From Candidatus Raymondbacteria bacterium RIFOXYA2_FULL_49_16 (GTDB taxonomy: Bacteria; Fibrobacterota; OXYB2-FULL-49-7; XYB2-FULL-49-35): a stretch of DNA of 64,000 nt. Where the stretch lies: NCBI GenBank assembly GCA_001789205.1, contig MFYT01000070.1, positions 58,169-122,168 on the forward strand, given 5' to 3'. The position numbers were made by a program, and so were the translations under genes. Positions 7,626 to 16,635 of the stretch are shown one piece after another (position 1 is the first letter of the stretch; each line of letters begins with the position of its first letter). The notes beneath the pieces were generated by a model that was not told the DNA's origin, did not search any database, and saw nothing but the letters and a program-made list of their open reading frames with translations.

Positions 7626-7707
7626 TCGATGAATGAGATACGTTTTCCGCTGCAAGTGTCCAGTCGAAATGGTAATGTTTTCGCTCTTTTTCAGGTGCTG
7701 GTGTTTT

Positions 7708-8307
7708 TTATGGGTGGGACCGAATTACGCGGAGGGTTATTTTAAGCGAATGCCATGAGCGTTTTACCAGGGCGGTTAAATCCGTTTGGTATCCTGACAG
7801 CCGCCAGCGGATGGCAACGAGCCGCATGGTTCCCATGATCATGAGGCCAAGCTCTTTGCCGGATATGTCGTTGCGTACCTGTTTTTTCTTAACTCCCTGG
7901 GTCAGGATCGAACCGATAGTGGCCAGTGTTCCGTCCTGAATGGCAAGGGCCTTGGCCATGAGCTTTTTATTTTCCAGATAATGCTCTTCGGAAAGCATGA
8001 CTGTTGCCAATACCGGATTTTTGGCAAGTATGCCCATAGTGGAGACGTACATGGCCTCCAGCTTGTCGAGTGCTGGCATGGCGCTGTTGATAAACGCGGT
8101 CCGCATCTGCTTGTTGTCGGATTCCATACGGCACAGGATGGCATATACAATATCGGTTTTGTTTTTAAAGTGACGGTAGAGGGCGGGCTCTGTGATTTCA
8201 AGAGATTTAGCAAGCTCTTTTGTCGTAAGACCTTTGATCCCTTTTTTACGGACAATGGTAAAAGAAGCCTGGATAATTTCCTGTTGCCGTGGACTCAATG
8301 ATTTCAT
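7708..8307 (-). CDS. TetR-family regulator
   Basis: 199 residues. The N-terminal helix-turn-helix is complete (GLTTKELAKSLEITEPALYR then HFKNKTDIVYAIL). The C-terminal ligand domain is all-helical and not informative. It begins 11 bp after the toxin gene at 8319-8696, in the same direction, so it is probably the third gene of that operon. The target genes are unknown. The gene ends convergently with the RNA ligase gene; the 80-bp gap has no obvious terminator. Confidence 0.88.
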   Translation of the reverse strand: MKSLSPRQQEIIQASFTIVRKKGIKGLTTKELAKSLEITEPALYRHFKNKTDIVYAILCRMESDNKQMRTAFINSAMPALDKLEAMYVSTMGILAKNPVLATVMLSEEHYLENKKLMAKALAIQDGTLATIGSILTQGVKKKQVRNDISGKELGLMIMGTMRLVAIRWRLSGYQTDLTALVKRSWHSLKITLRVIRSHP

Positions 8308-8318
8308 GGAATTACCCG

Positions 8319-8696
8319 CTACACTTGAAAACGTTTGAAATGCAGATCTTTGATGGCCTTGTAATGTTTGTTGTTTCCGGAAACCAGCGATTGGTTGTTT
8401 TCAATGGCTGTGGCGGCAATGAGCGCGTCATCCGCCGAGATTCCGTGGCTGAGGGCATATTCTTCAACATAGATTGACGCCCGATGGCCGATATTTTCCG
8501 AAAGAGGCAATACGGTAAAATCCATCTGTGTTAAGTAATCCTTGATAACGGCCTGCTGTTCCCTGTTGTTGGCCTTTTGCAGCAGTTCCATATAGGTTAT
8601 GATTGAAATAAAACGGTCTGTGTCGGCATCGACCATGGCGGCCGCCTTCTCATTACCGCGCTGTATCCAGATGAGGATGTCCGTATCAAATATCAT
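8319..8696 (-). CDS. vapC: PIN-domain toxin, VapC family
   Basis: 125-residue PIN ribonuclease fold with the expected acidic residues: Asp4 in MIFDTDILIW, a Glu in ITYMELLQ, and the Asp pair in GISADDALIAATA. VapC toxins cleave RNA, commonly initiator tRNA or rRNA. The start overlaps the end of the antitoxin gene by 11 bp, so translation is coupled. The length is normal for the family. The TetR gene follows directly. Confidence 0.88.
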   Translation of the reverse strand: MIFDTDILIWIQRGNEKAAAMVDADTDRFISIITYMELLQKANNREQQAVIKDYLTQMDFTVLPLSENIGHRASIYVEEYALSHGISADDALIAATAIENNQSLVSGNNKHYKAIKDLHFKRFQV

Positions 8697-8925
8697 TGTA
8701 TCGTCCTCTTCTCATTTGCGCAATAATTTTTTCGGGGGGTGCTTTTTCACCTTTCACCATGCCGAAAAGGGGGTGATTGCTGGACTTTAGGCTGTTCTTT
8801 TGCTTGCTGGGGATTATCTCTCCCTTGATTTTACCATGGTACAGGATGCTGACTCGTTCCCGGCGATTCAACGCGCGCAGCACATCGCGCATTTTATACC
8901 GCAAATCCAAAACCGATGCGTTCAT
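8686..8925 (-). CDS. Antitoxin partner of the PIN toxin
   Basis: 79 residues. The N-terminus (NASVLDLRYKMRDVLRALNR, then RERVSILYHGKIKGEIIP) matches the Phd/YefM-like pattern of an N-terminal dimerising DNA-binding part, followed by a disordered basic tail that would wrap the toxin. ATG at 8923-8925 follows GGAGG. It precedes and overlaps vapC, the usual order. The operator palindrome at 8938-8960 lies immediately upstream, which fits autoregulation by the complex. Confidence 0.83.
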   Translation of the reverse strand: MNASVLDLRYKMRDVLRALNRRERVSILYHGKIKGEIIPSKQKNSLKSSNHPLFGMVKGEKAPPEKIIAQMRRGRYNDI

Positions 8926-8937
8926 GATGCCTCCAAT

Positions 8938-8960
8938 AATGTATATATTAAATATACATT
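8938..8960. promoter_or_regulatory. Toxin-antitoxin operator palindrome
   Basis: AATGTATAT at 8938-8946 and ATATACATT at 8952-8960 are perfect 9-bp arms around 5 bp, 13 bp upstream of the antitoxin start codon. The sequence is also A+T-rich enough to hold the -10 region. Position and symmetry indicate the autoregulatory site of the toxin-antitoxin complex; binding is inferred. Confidence 0.7.
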
Positions 8961-9013
8961 ATATTATTGCGTAACGCAAAGAATGCTGTGGGAGGGGATT
9001 GCATGGGTCTGAT

Positions 9014-9847
9014 TCAGATGTTCAGTTTAATCCCGGCGCCGCATGCTAAAAATCCTGGGCGTTCTGCTGCTTTGGTCATGAATCCGTCACCGCTGCAGTG
9101 GCAGGGGGCTATCTTTTCAGCATTAAAATCCGTAAGGGCTTGCATTGCGCGGTCCATGTTTTCAGGATTCGCGCTTGCCAGGTGAAGTCCCCCGAGAACC
9201 AGGTGTCTTTTTTCTTTTTCGCCAACAAGGGCAGCGATATGCGATAGTGTGTTTGCCACGCCCGCATGCGTACATCCTAGTATGACAGAGACGCCTTTGG
9301 CTGTTTTAATGAACAGTGCTTGTTCGTCGAGTATGTGGTCCGGTATAGTACCTTCAGGATCAAGAAAAAACCTGTTTTCCCAGCCTTCAACCGGCATGGG
9401 CCGGGGAATGGGGCCAGTGATCCAGAAATCTGGCAGAAGTTCCAAGGGAGCGGTTACCCATACTATGCGTTCCGGCACTTTTTCCAAATGTGTTTTCACT
9501 TCTTCAGGCATGCCAATGGATCGTGGTTGTGCGCCAGGAGCGATTGAATATCGGGTCGCAAGGGCCGAAGGATTAATGAAGATTTTTGCATTCGGGCATT
9601 GTTCCAATAAAAGACCAAGGCCGCCGGTGTGGTCATAATGCCCGTGGCTTATCACAATGGCTTCTACTTTCTCAAACAGAAGGCCAAGTGCACGCGCATT
9701 GTGCAATACGGTTGTTCCCTGGCCCGTGTCAAACAGTATGTGCTTTTTATCCGCCTGAATCAAAACAGAAAGTCCATGTTCTGTCTGAAGGCCGGGTTGC
9801 ATGGCGCGGTTATCGCAGATAATGGTGGCAATGCAGTGATCAATCAT
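9014..9847 (-). CDS. Metallo-beta-lactamase-fold hydrolase (COG1237 type)
   Basis: 277-residue MBL-fold protein with the zinc-binding motif SHGHYDHTGG, an upstream LFDTGQG and a later GCTHAGVANT. The final HCSG (PCHCSGDGF) also fits the subgroup annotated as 7,8-dihydropterin-6-methyl-4-(ribofuranosyl)-aminobenzene-5'-phosphate synthase. In most bacteria with no methanopterin pathway the true substrate is unknown, so that name should not be taken literally. It is divergent from the sigma-54 activator gene with a 90-bp shared upstream region. Confidence 0.85.
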   Translation of the reverse strand: MIDHCIATIICDNRAMQPGLQTEHGLSVLIQADKKHILFDTGQGTTVLHNARALGLLFEKVEAIVISHGHYDHTGGLGLLLEQCPNAKIFINPSALATRYSIAPGAQPRSIGMPEEVKTHLEKVPERIVWVTAPLELLPDFWITGPIPRPMPVEGWENRFFLDPEGTIPDHILDEQALFIKTAKGVSVILGCTHAGVANTLSHIAALVGEKEKRHLVLGGLHLASANPENMDRAMQALTDFNAEKIAPCHCSGDGFMTKAAERPGFLACGAGIKLNI

Positions 9848-9937
9848 ACCAGAAATATATGTTTAGATTAAAACTTGTAACTACATTTTTAATTTGTCAT
9901 GGTTGATACCTATTTGTGAGAATCATATTTTTATTCA

Positions 9938-11311
9938 ATGATTTCAGACCAGACCCAGATAATTCTTGAAAGCATCTCAGACGGCGTTTTTACGGTCGAC
10001 ATGGACTGGCGCGTCACCTTTTTCAACAGGGCCGCGGAAAAAATAACCGGCATTAAGCGAAAAGAGGCCCTTGGGCGGTTATGTTCCGAAGTATTCCGAT
10101 CCAGCATGTGCGAGGCTGCCTGTGCATTGAAGTCAACCATCAAGACAAACAAGCCCATCATCGGCAAGACCGCATACATTATTAACGCCAAGGGCGACCG
10201 GATTCCCATCAGTGTTTCAACTGCTGTTTTAGTAAATTCTCAGGGCCGTGTTATCGGCGGAGCAGAGACATTCCGCGATTTGAGCGAAGTGGAGTTGCTG
10301 CGCCGCGAACTCGAAGGCCGCTTCACTATTGGAGACCTTACCAGCCACAGCCCCCTCATGCAGAAGATATTCGAGATATTGCCCGCCATTGCCGCAAGCC
10401 CGAGCACTGTACTCATCCAAGGCGAAACCGGGACTGGCAAGGAGGTTGTGGCACGTACAATTCACGGGCTGAGTCCCCGGCAAAAGGGGCCGTTTATTGC
10501 CGTGAATTGCGGGGCATTGCCCGACACGCTCCTGGAATCCGAGCTTTTTGGATACAAGGCGGGCGCTTTTACCGGCGCCAACAGCGATAAGCCGGGGAGA
10601 TTTGCCCTTGCAAAAGGGGGTACGCTTTTTCTCGATGAAATCGGCGAGATAAGCCAGGCATTGCAGGTGCGTTTGCTGCGCGTTCTTCAGGACCGTATTT
10701 ATGAGCCGTTGGGATCAACCCGTTCCGAAACAGCTGATGTCAGGGTAATAACCGCCACCAATAAAGACCTGGCTGAACAGGTCCGCACCGGAGTCTTCCG
10801 CGAAGATTTGTATTATCGAGTGAATGTCGTGAGAGTGGAACTGCCGCCATTGCGCAGAAGAAAAGAGGACATTCCCGTTCTTGCGGACCAGTTCATCGCC
10901 CGTTTCAACCGCCTCCAGCAGAAAACCATTCCCGGAATATCCACGGAAGCGCTTTCGCTGCTCATGGCCCACGATTGGCCGGGCAATGTGCGCGAACTTG
11001 AGAATGTCATTGAGCGTTCTTTTATCATGTGCGCTGAAGGCGTTATTGACGTGCGCCATCTGCCCGCTGAACTCACCTCCCGTTCTTCCCTGGGACCAGT
11101 CTCGCCCACGGCACGGTCTGCCCAGGAAATGTTCAATGTCCAGTTGATCCGCGCCGCGCTTGAAAGAAATAAAAACAACCGGTGCGCCGCGGCAAAGGAG
11201 CTGGGCATGCACAAGACCACGCTTTTCAGAAAAATGAGGAAGCTGGGCATTGCGGTTACGGGAAAAGACGGCCGTTCGTTCCGCACCGGAAAACTGACAC
11301 CAGGCAAGTAG
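9938..11311 (+). CDS. PAS-domain sigma-54 transcriptional activator
   Basis: 457 residues. The PAS sensor (about 5-115) contains Cys49, Cys58 and Cys62 in LCSEVFRSSMCEAACAL, a spacing that suggests metal or redox sensing. The AAA+ domain has Walker A GETGTGKE (162-169), GAFTGA (209-214, the sigma-54 contact loop) and Walker B TLFLDEIGE. A Fis-type helix-turn-helix lies at the C-terminus (AAKELGMHKTTLFRKMRKLG). No receiver domain is present, so it probably senses directly through PAS. A consensus sigma-54 promoter at 13410 and a near-consensus one at 23030 are its likely targets. In Desulfovibrio an activator of this kind controls the ORP gene cluster. Confidence 0.93.
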   Translation: MISDQTQIILESISDGVFTVDMDWRVTFFNRAAEKITGIKRKEALGRLCSEVFRSSMCEAACALKSTIKTNKPIIGKTAYIINAKGDRIPISVSTAVLVNSQGRVIGGAETFRDLSEVELLRRELEGRFTIGDLTSHSPLMQKIFEILPAIAASPSTVLIQGETGTGKEVVARTIHGLSPRQKGPFIAVNCGALPDTLLESELFGYKAGAFTGANSDKPGRFALAKGGTLFLDEIGEISQALQVRLLRVLQDRIYEPLGSTRSETADVRVITATNKDLAEQVRTGVFREDLYYRVNVVRVELPPLRRRKEDIPVLADQFIARFNRLQQKTIPGISTEALSLLMAHDWPGNVRELENVIERSFIMCAEGVIDVRHLPAELTSRSSLGPVSPTARSAQEMFNVQLIRAALERNKNNRCAAAKELGMHKTTLFRKMRKLGIAVTGKDGRSFRTGKLTPGK

Positions 11312-11314
11312 TTT

Positions 11315-11344
11315 TTGACTTTTTAAGCATCAATATTCTATATC
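11315..11344 (+). promoter_or_regulatory. Possible sigma-70-type promoter of the catalase gene
   Basis: TTGACT at 11315-11320 and TATATC at 11339-11344 are separated by 18 bp, 40 bp upstream of the catalase ATG. A second TATAAT at 11348 is too far from this -35. Sequence match only. Confidence 0.35.
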
Positions 11345-11383
11345 CCTTATAATACCTTTAATGATGAAGGGAAGGAACTATTC

Positions 11384-12838
11384 ATGGCTGAAAAGAAAAA
11401 ATTGACGCACAGGTCGGGCGCGCCGGTTGCCGATAATCAGAATGTAATGACTGCGGGAAAAAAAGGACCCATGCTTTTGCAAGATACATGGTTTTTGGAA
11501 AAGCTGGCTCATTTTGACCGCGAAGTCATTCCAGAGCGGCGCATGCACGCCAAGGGATCGGGCGCGTATGGTTTTTTTACTGTAACGCACGATATTTCCA
11601 AATACACAAAAGCGAAGATTTTCTCGAAAGCAGGCAAGAAAACGGATCTTTTTACCCGGTTTTCCACGGTCGCGGGCGAACGCGGCGCTGCTGATGCCGA
11701 GCGCGATATTCGCGGCGTTGCGATTAAATTTTACACAGAAGAAGGCAATTGGGACCTGGTGGGTAACAACACGCCCGTGTTTTTTCTCAAAGACCCCCTC
11801 AAATTCCCGGACTTGAATCATGCAGTTAAACGCGATCCCAGAACGAATATGCGCAGCGCAAAAAACAACTGGGATTTCTGGACATCGCTCCCGGAAGCGC
11901 TTCATCAGGTCACCATTACCATGAGCGACCGCGGTATTCCTTTGTCATACCGGTACATGAACGCGTATGGCAGCCATACATACAGTATGATATCAGCCCA
12001 AAATGAACGTTTTTGGGTCAAATTCCATTTCAAGACCCAGCAGGGCATCAAGAACCTGACAGACCAGGAAGCAGAGGCCGTTATTGCCAAGGACCGCGAA
12101 AGCCACCAGCGCGACCTGTACGAGAGCATCGAGAAAAAGGACTTTCCCAAATGGACCCTGTTTATTCAGGTTGTTCCGGAAAAGGACGCCTCCAAATTCC
12201 CCTTCAACCCGTTCGACCTTACCAAGGTGTGGCCGCACAAGGACTATCCGCTTGTTGAAGTGGGTGTCATGGAACTCAGCCGCAATCCGGAGAATTACTT
12301 TGCCGAGGTCGAACAGTCAGCGTTTAACCCGGCCAACATCGTTCCGGGCATTGGGTTCTCGCCCGATAAGATGCTTCAGGGCAGGCTCTTTTCCTATGGT
12401 GATGCGCAGCGTTATCGCCTGGGCGTGAACCACCAGCAGATCCCGGTCAATGCGCCTCGTTGTCCGTTCCACAGCTTCCACCGGGACGGCGCCATGAGGG
12501 TCGACGGTAACTTCGGCAGCACCCTCGGCTACGAGCCGAACAGCTACAGTGAATGGCAGGAGCAGCCTGATTTCAAGGAACCGCCGTTGAGCATTGAAGG
12601 TGCGGCAGACCATTGGAACCACCGGGACGACGACGACTATTATTCACAGCCGCGCGCTCTGTTCAATCAGATGGGTCCTGCGCAGAAAAAGGTGCTGTTC
12701 GAGAACACGGCGCGGGCAATGGGCGACGCCCCGCGCGAGGTCAAAATACGGCATATCGGCAACTGTGCAAAGGCAGACCCCGCCTATGGCAAGGGAGTCG
12801 CGGACGCGCTTGGCATACCCATGAGTGAAGTCAAGTAG
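11384..12838 (+). CDS. katA: Monofunctional haem catalase
   Basis: 484 residues, the size of small-subunit (clade 3) catalases; it disproportionates hydrogen peroxide. The distal His55 lies in [13 protein letters not shown], the distal Asn in VGNNTPVFF, and the proximal haem Tyr in [18 protein letters not shown] at 11384 follows GGAAGGAA. It is intact and well conserved throughout. Expression is probably independent, with DUF454 gene 12849-13247 immediately downstream. Its presence shows that the otherwise anaerobic-looking host meets oxygen. Confidence 0.97.
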   Translation: MAEKKKLTHRSGAPVADNQNVMTAGKKGPMLLQDTWFLEKLAHFDREVIPERRMHAKGSGAYGFFTVTHDISKYTKAKIFSKAGKKTDLFTRFSTVAGERGAADAERDIRGVAIKFYTEEGNWDLVGNNTPVFFLKDPLKFPDLNHAVKRDPRTNMRSAKNNWDFWTSLPEALHQVTITMSDRGIPLSYRYMNAYGSHTYSMISAQNERFWVKFHFKTQQGIKNLTDQEAEAVIAKDRESHQRDLYESIEKKDFPKWTLFIQVVPEKDASKFPFNPFDLTKVWPHKDYPLVEVGVMELSRNPENYFAEVEQSAFNPANIVPGIGFSPDKMLQGRLFSYGDAQRYRLGVNHQQIPVNAPRCPFHSFHRDGAMRVDGNFGSTLGYEPNSYSEWQEQPDFKEPPLSIEGAADHWNHRDDDDYYSQPRALFNQMGPAQKKVLFENTARAMGDAPREVKIRHIGNCAKADPAYGKGVADALGIPMSEVK

Positions 12839-12848
12839 GAAAAGCATT

Positions 12849-13247
12849 GTGAGGCTGGTCGGAAAACATCTGTTTTTCCTGGCAGGCTTATTGTTTTTTG
12901 CGCTGGGGGTGATTGGGGTTTTTATCCCGTTGCTCCCTACAACGCCGTTCCTTTTGTTGGCGGCCGCGTGTTTTTTCCGCAGTTCAGCCAGACTCTACCA
13001 TTGGATCATGCACCACAGAGTTTTTGGCAGCCATATATCTGGTTACAGGCAATTTCATGCGATTTCAAAAAAGGCGAAGATTCTCTCCCTTGTTATGCTC
13101 TGGTCGGTCATTGTTTCCTCCGCTTTCATTTTCACCACATTAGTATGGATCCGGGTGTCCCTGCTTGTGATAGCCGTCAGTGTCACCATTTACCTGCTCC
13201 ATCTGCGGACACTTACACAAGAGATGATTGATCAGAGTGAGCCCTGA
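12849..13247 (+). CDS. DUF454 (YbaN-like) inner-membrane protein
   Basis: 132 residues with three or four hydrophobic helices. FIPLLPTTPFLLLAAACFFR is the signature of DUF454. GTG at 12849 is chosen over the GTG at 12825, which overlaps katA, because AGGA lies 8 bp before it. Function is unknown; in some bacteria the family lies near haem or redox genes, and here it follows katA by 10 bp. Confidence 0.85.
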   Translation: MRLVGKHLFFLAGLLFFALGVIGVFIPLLPTTPFLLLAAACFFRSSARLYHWIMHHRVFGSHISGYRQFHAISKKAKILSLVMLWSVIVSSAFIFTTLVWIRVSLLVIAVSVTIYLLHLRTLTQEMIDQSEP

Positions 13248-13409
13248 CCTTCATGTATCCATTATGGAATTCTTCAGGCCAGGTATTTCAATGGTAGCAA
13301 ACCTGCAACCATAAAACGCACTTCTTTTTCCAAAGCTATTTTTATAGTCTATTCTATTCTTATTATCCACAATATATTACCTGAATAAATAGTGTCTATG
13401 TATAATATG

Positions 13410-13425
13410 TGGCACTGTTCTTGCA
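13410..13425 (+). promoter_or_regulatory. Consensus sigma-54 promoter of the psd operon
   Basis: TGGCACTGTTCTTGCA has TGGCAC at -24 and TTGCA at -12 with exact sigma-54 spacing. It is 44 bp upstream of the TTG start of psd, leaving a short 5' leader. The site overlaps a GTG at 13409 and so rules out that codon as the start. The only sigma-54 activator in the window is at 9938-11311. No activator-binding palindrome was identified upstream. Confidence 0.85.
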
Positions 13426-13468
13426 ATATATAGCAAATGCTCTCTGGTTTCATGAAAAGGATTGTGTT

Positions 13469-14122
13469 TTGAAAATCAACAAGCATGGCTTTGGGATCAT
13501 TGCGATAGAGTTATTGCTATTGGTCATTTCTTGTTTTGCCATCTCAGTTTTTAGTGTGGCCGCAACAGCGGCCTGTATCTTGTTCTTTGTTTTATTTGTT
13601 TTCACAGTGTACTTCTTCAGGGACCCGGAAAGGCGCATTCCCGATGGCAAAGGCATTATTGTTTCTCCTGCCGATGGCAGGGTCGTGGAAATCGTACAGG
13701 AACGGGAAGACCAATTTTGTGACAAAGAGATGGTACGGATATCGATTTTTCTCAACATTTTTAATGTCCATGTAAACCGTATGCCGGTTGCGGGAAGCGT
13801 ACGGTTTATTCGGCGTGTTCAGGGAAGGTTTTTCCACGCTGCTTCGCACAAGGCATCGCTCGATAATGAGCAGACAATGGTAGGCATAGAGACCGGGGAG
13901 GGCGTAAAAATCCTGGTTAAACAGATCGCCGGTTTTATTGCGCGCAGGATTGTGTGTTACGCGAAGATCAACGACGGATTTTCAATTGGCCAGCGATTTG
14001 GCATAATCAAATTCGGGTCACGTACCGATATTTTTGTTCCCGTGCATACCCGGTTGAATGTTGTTGTCGGGGACAAAGTCCATGGCGGGACCACGATTCT
14101 CGGAACGTACGAGCAGCTATGA
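13469..14122 (+). CDS. psd: Phosphatidylserine decarboxylase, short type
   Basis: Membrane enzyme converting phosphatidylserine to phosphatidylethanolamine. TTG at 13469 gives 217 residues, the usual length for the short Psd form; AAAAGGA lies upstream. Two N-terminal helices (IAIELLLLVISCFAIS and ATAACILFFVLFVFTV) precede the FFRDPER motif. The NIFNVHVNRMP segment is typical of the family. The self-cleaving Gly-Ser is in IIKFGSRTDIFVP, giving a pyruvoyl-bearing alpha chain. It overlaps the DUF89 gene by 4 bp and is first behind a sigma-54 promoter, unusual control for a phospholipid gene. Confidence 0.93.
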   Translation: MKINKHGFGIIAIELLLLVISCFAISVFSVAATAACILFFVLFVFTVYFFRDPERRIPDGKGIIVSPADGRVVEIVQEREDQFCDKEMVRISIFLNIFNVHVNRMPVAGSVRFIRRVQGRFFHAASHKASLDNEQTMVGIETGEGVKILVKQIAGFIARRIVCYAKINDGFSIGQRFGIIKFGSRTDIFVPVHTRLNVVVGDKVHGGTTILGTYEQL

Positions 14123-15024
14123 AAAGCTTCATTGATTGTATTCCCTGCTTCATAGACCAGACACTCGGTAGTGTTCGAAGTATCACTGATGACACGGTCC
14201 TTCACGAAAAGATTCTCAAAAAAGTATTAAGGGTTGTGTCAGATTTGGATATGGGCGATTCTCCGCCGGCCATGGGGCAAAAAATCCACCGTATTATCAG
14301 GGAAATGACGGGTAATGCGGATCCCTACCAGAGCAATAAAGAGCGCTATAATCGTTTTGCTGAATCGCTTATGCCAATGCTGAAGAAAAAGATTGATGGC
14401 AGGGGCGATGCATTTGAAAACGGCCTGAGAATGGCCATTGCGGGCAATATCATTGATTTTGGGAAAAACCACGCGCTTACGGAGGATGATGTTTTAAAAG
14501 TGATTAACCAATGTTTTAGCGTTTTAATCGACATGGACGCAGTGGCCAGCCTGAAAGAAGAGGTGTTGTGCGCAAAGACGATTCTGTATCTGGGCGACAA
14601 TGCAGGTGAGATTGTCTTTGACCGGTTTTTTATTGAACAGCTGCCTGTGGAGAAGATCACGTATGTTGTGCGCGGCCGTCCCATAATCAATGATGTAACC
14701 AAAGTTGATGCCGAGGAAGTCAACATGAATCAGCTTGTGAGGGTTGCTGACAATGGTTCCGACGCTCCGGGGACAATCCTCTCTGATTGTTCACCTGGGT
14801 TTGTTGAAAGGTTTCACCAGGCCGATCTTATCATTTCAAAGGGCCAGGGTAACTATGAGACGCTGAGTGGAATGGATAACAATATCTATTTTCTGCTCCA
14901 GGCAAAATGTCCTGTCATTGCGCGCGATATCGGATGCGAAATTGGCGCATATATAGTAAGAAAAAATGCCATTTCGAGAATCATAGAAGGTAATCCCAAA
15001 CAAGGGGCTGCTAATACCAAATGA
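14119..15024 (+). CDS. DUF89/ARMT1-like damage-control phosphatase
   Basis: 301 residues. It opens with CIPCF, the Cys pair of the prokaryotic COG1578 subgroup, and carries the metal-binding core LGDNAGEIVFDRFF, then VRGRPIINDVT and SKGQGNYETLSG. DUF89 proteins are metal-dependent phosphatases proposed to remove harmful phospho-metabolites; the substrate here is unknown. ATG at 14119 overlaps the psd stop. The downstream gene, a putative Mn transporter, also overlaps by 4 bp, which suggests a link to Mn supply since some DUF89 enzymes use Mn or Co. Confidence 0.88.
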   Translation: MKSFIDCIPCFIDQTLGSVRSITDDTVLHEKILKKVLRVVSDLDMGDSPPAMGQKIHRIIREMTGNADPYQSNKERYNRFAESLMPMLKKKIDGRGDAFENGLRMAIAGNIIDFGKNHALTEDDVLKVINQCFSVLIDMDAVASLKEEVLCAKTILYLGDNAGEIVFDRFFIEQLPVEKITYVVRGRPIINDVTKVDAEEVNMNQLVRVADNGSDAPGTILSDCSPGFVERFHQADLIISKGQGNYETLSGMDNNIYFLLQAKCPVIARDIGCEIGAYIVRKNAISRIIEGNPKQGAANTK

Positions 15025-16037
15025 TTCACGTTTTCAAGCATGCGGTGATGATCACCGGTTTCGTATTCGTGATGATGCTTTTAATCGAATATGTAAATGT
15101 GCTGTCTAGCGGAACATGGCAAAAGCATCTTTCGGGAAATCGTTGGGGACAATACCTGCTTACGGCATTTCTGGGCGCAACACCAGGTTGCTTAGGCGCA
15201 TTTGCAGTGGTTGCCATGTATTCACACCGCACAGTAAGCCTGGGCGCGGTAGTTGCGGCCATGGTGGCCACGGCCGGGGATGAGTCATTTGTCATGTTTG
15301 CCATAATCCCCAAGCAGGCTTTGCTTATTCATGGCATGCTTTTTGTGCTGGGCGTTGTGGCCGGTGGATTGACGGATTTGATATTTGGAAGACGCTTGAC
15401 AGCCAAACCGTGTGCAGAAGGTTTTATTATCCATGAGGATGCAGGATATGATGTCTTGTCGTGCCACCGGGTGCTCGACCAGTGGAGGAACTGCATTCCT
15501 TCCAGAGGCATTCTTTCTGTTTCCCTTTTTCTTTTTATTGCCGCATTAGTTACGGGACAAATCGGGCCAGTGCAATGGGGCTGGATGAAAATTACGATGC
15601 TGTTGATATCGTGCGGCGCAATATTCATGGTATGCACGGTGCCGGACCATTTTTTGGAAGAACATCTGTGGCGACATGTCGCAAGAAAACATGTTCCCAG
15701 TATTTTTTTGTGGACCTTTGGGGCGTTAATTGCGATGCATTTTTTTGCGGATTACCTCCATTTGCAGCAGGCCATCAGGGAAAGTACATGGGCTGTTTTG
15801 TTGATCGCCTGCCTTGTCGGTTTGATTCCTGAATCCGGACCGCATCTTATTTTTATCACTTTATATGCAAATGGCGCTATTCCGGGAAGTGTTCTTCTTG
15901 CGAGTTCAATTGTACAGGACGGCCATGGTATGCTGCCCATGCTTGCGCATTCCCGCCGCGCCTTTTTCGGGATTAAAGGGGTCAATTTCGTGGTTGGAAT
16001 GCTTTGCGGAGCAGCAGGCATTGCAATGGGATTGTAG
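15021..16037 (+). CDS. Putative manganese transporter (PF11449 family)
   Basis: 338-residue polytopic membrane protein with about nine predicted helices. Two similar halves carry GATPGCLGAFAVVAMY with GDESFVMFA, and LIPESGPHLIFITLY with VQDGHGMLPMLA, typical of the family once called DUF2899 and now annotated as arsenic- or manganese-related transport. Direction and substrate are not proven. It is last of the psd operon. The stop codon at 16035-16037 lies inside a broken PLP-enzyme gene, so an ancestral deletion brought the two together. Confidence 0.8.
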   Translation: MIHVFKHAVMITGFVFVMMLLIEYVNVLSSGTWQKHLSGNRWGQYLLTAFLGATPGCLGAFAVVAMYSHRTVSLGAVVAAMVATAGDESFVMFAIIPKQALLIHGMLFVLGVVAGGLTDLIFGRRLTAKPCAEGFIIHEDAGYDVLSCHRVLDQWRNCIPSRGILSVSLFLFIAALVTGQIGPVQWGWMKITMLLISCGAIFMVCTVPDHFLEEHLWRHVARKHVPSIFLWTFGALIAMHFFADYLHLQQAIRESTWAVLLIACLVGLIPESGPHLIFITLYANGAIPGSVLLASSIVQDGHGMLPMLAHSRRAFFGIKGVNFVVGMLCGAAGIAMGL

Positions 16038-16618
16038 AGATCGCAACAAAAGCCCTGGGCGGGCATAATGACCTGATGGCTGGTGCCATGGCCGGGTCAA
16101 AGGAGCATTATGACAAGCTTTGGTTTACCCGGCAGGCAATAGGGACCACTCTTGACGCATATTCCGGGTCTCTTCTGGAGCGGGGACTTAAAACCTTTGA
16201 GATGCGTGCGGAAAAAATGGCCGCAAACGCTTTGGTTATCGCGAAACATCTGAACGAACACCCGAAAGTTAAAAATGTGCGTTATCCCGGCCTTTCAGGA
16301 GATCCTGGATACAAAGTGGCCTGCAAGCAAATGCATAATGGCTTTGGCGGGATTTTAAGCTTTGATGTGGGTGACAATATAGACCACGCAAAGAAATTCA
16401 TTGAAAACCTGAAAATGATCTATCATGCGGTAAGCCTTGGAGCAACCGAGTCGTTGATCTGCATACCGTATTTGACGACCATGCTTTATATGCCGCCTGA
16501 AAGACGCACTGGTTATGGCGTAAACATGCATACGGTTAGATTATCAACGGGAATTGAAAAAACAGAGTGTTTGATAGCAGATTTAAAACAGGCATTGTTT
16601 TTGGCAATGGCAGGGTAA
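16033..16618 (+). pseudogene. 5'-truncated Cys/Met-metabolism PLP enzyme
   Basis: Encodes the C-terminal ~195 residues of a cystathionine gamma-lyase/synthase-type enzyme. Homology starts abruptly at VEIATKALGGHNDLMAG, which still holds the PLP lysine, and continues to the natural end. The N-terminal half of a normal ~390-residue protein is missing; upstream sequence is the transporter gene. No ribosome-binding site or good start codon is seen. The remaining frame is open, so the loss is probably recent. A functional half-protein is unlikely because the missing part forms much of the cofactor site. Confidence 0.85.
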
Positions 16619-16635
16619 CCTGTAAGAAGGTGATT

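Noticed and set aside
13409-13468. N-terminal 20-residue extension of psd from GTG 13409
   Set aside because: The codon lies at the -24 element of a consensus sigma-54 promoter, so it is upstream of the expected transcript start; the TTG at 13469 gives the normal protein length.
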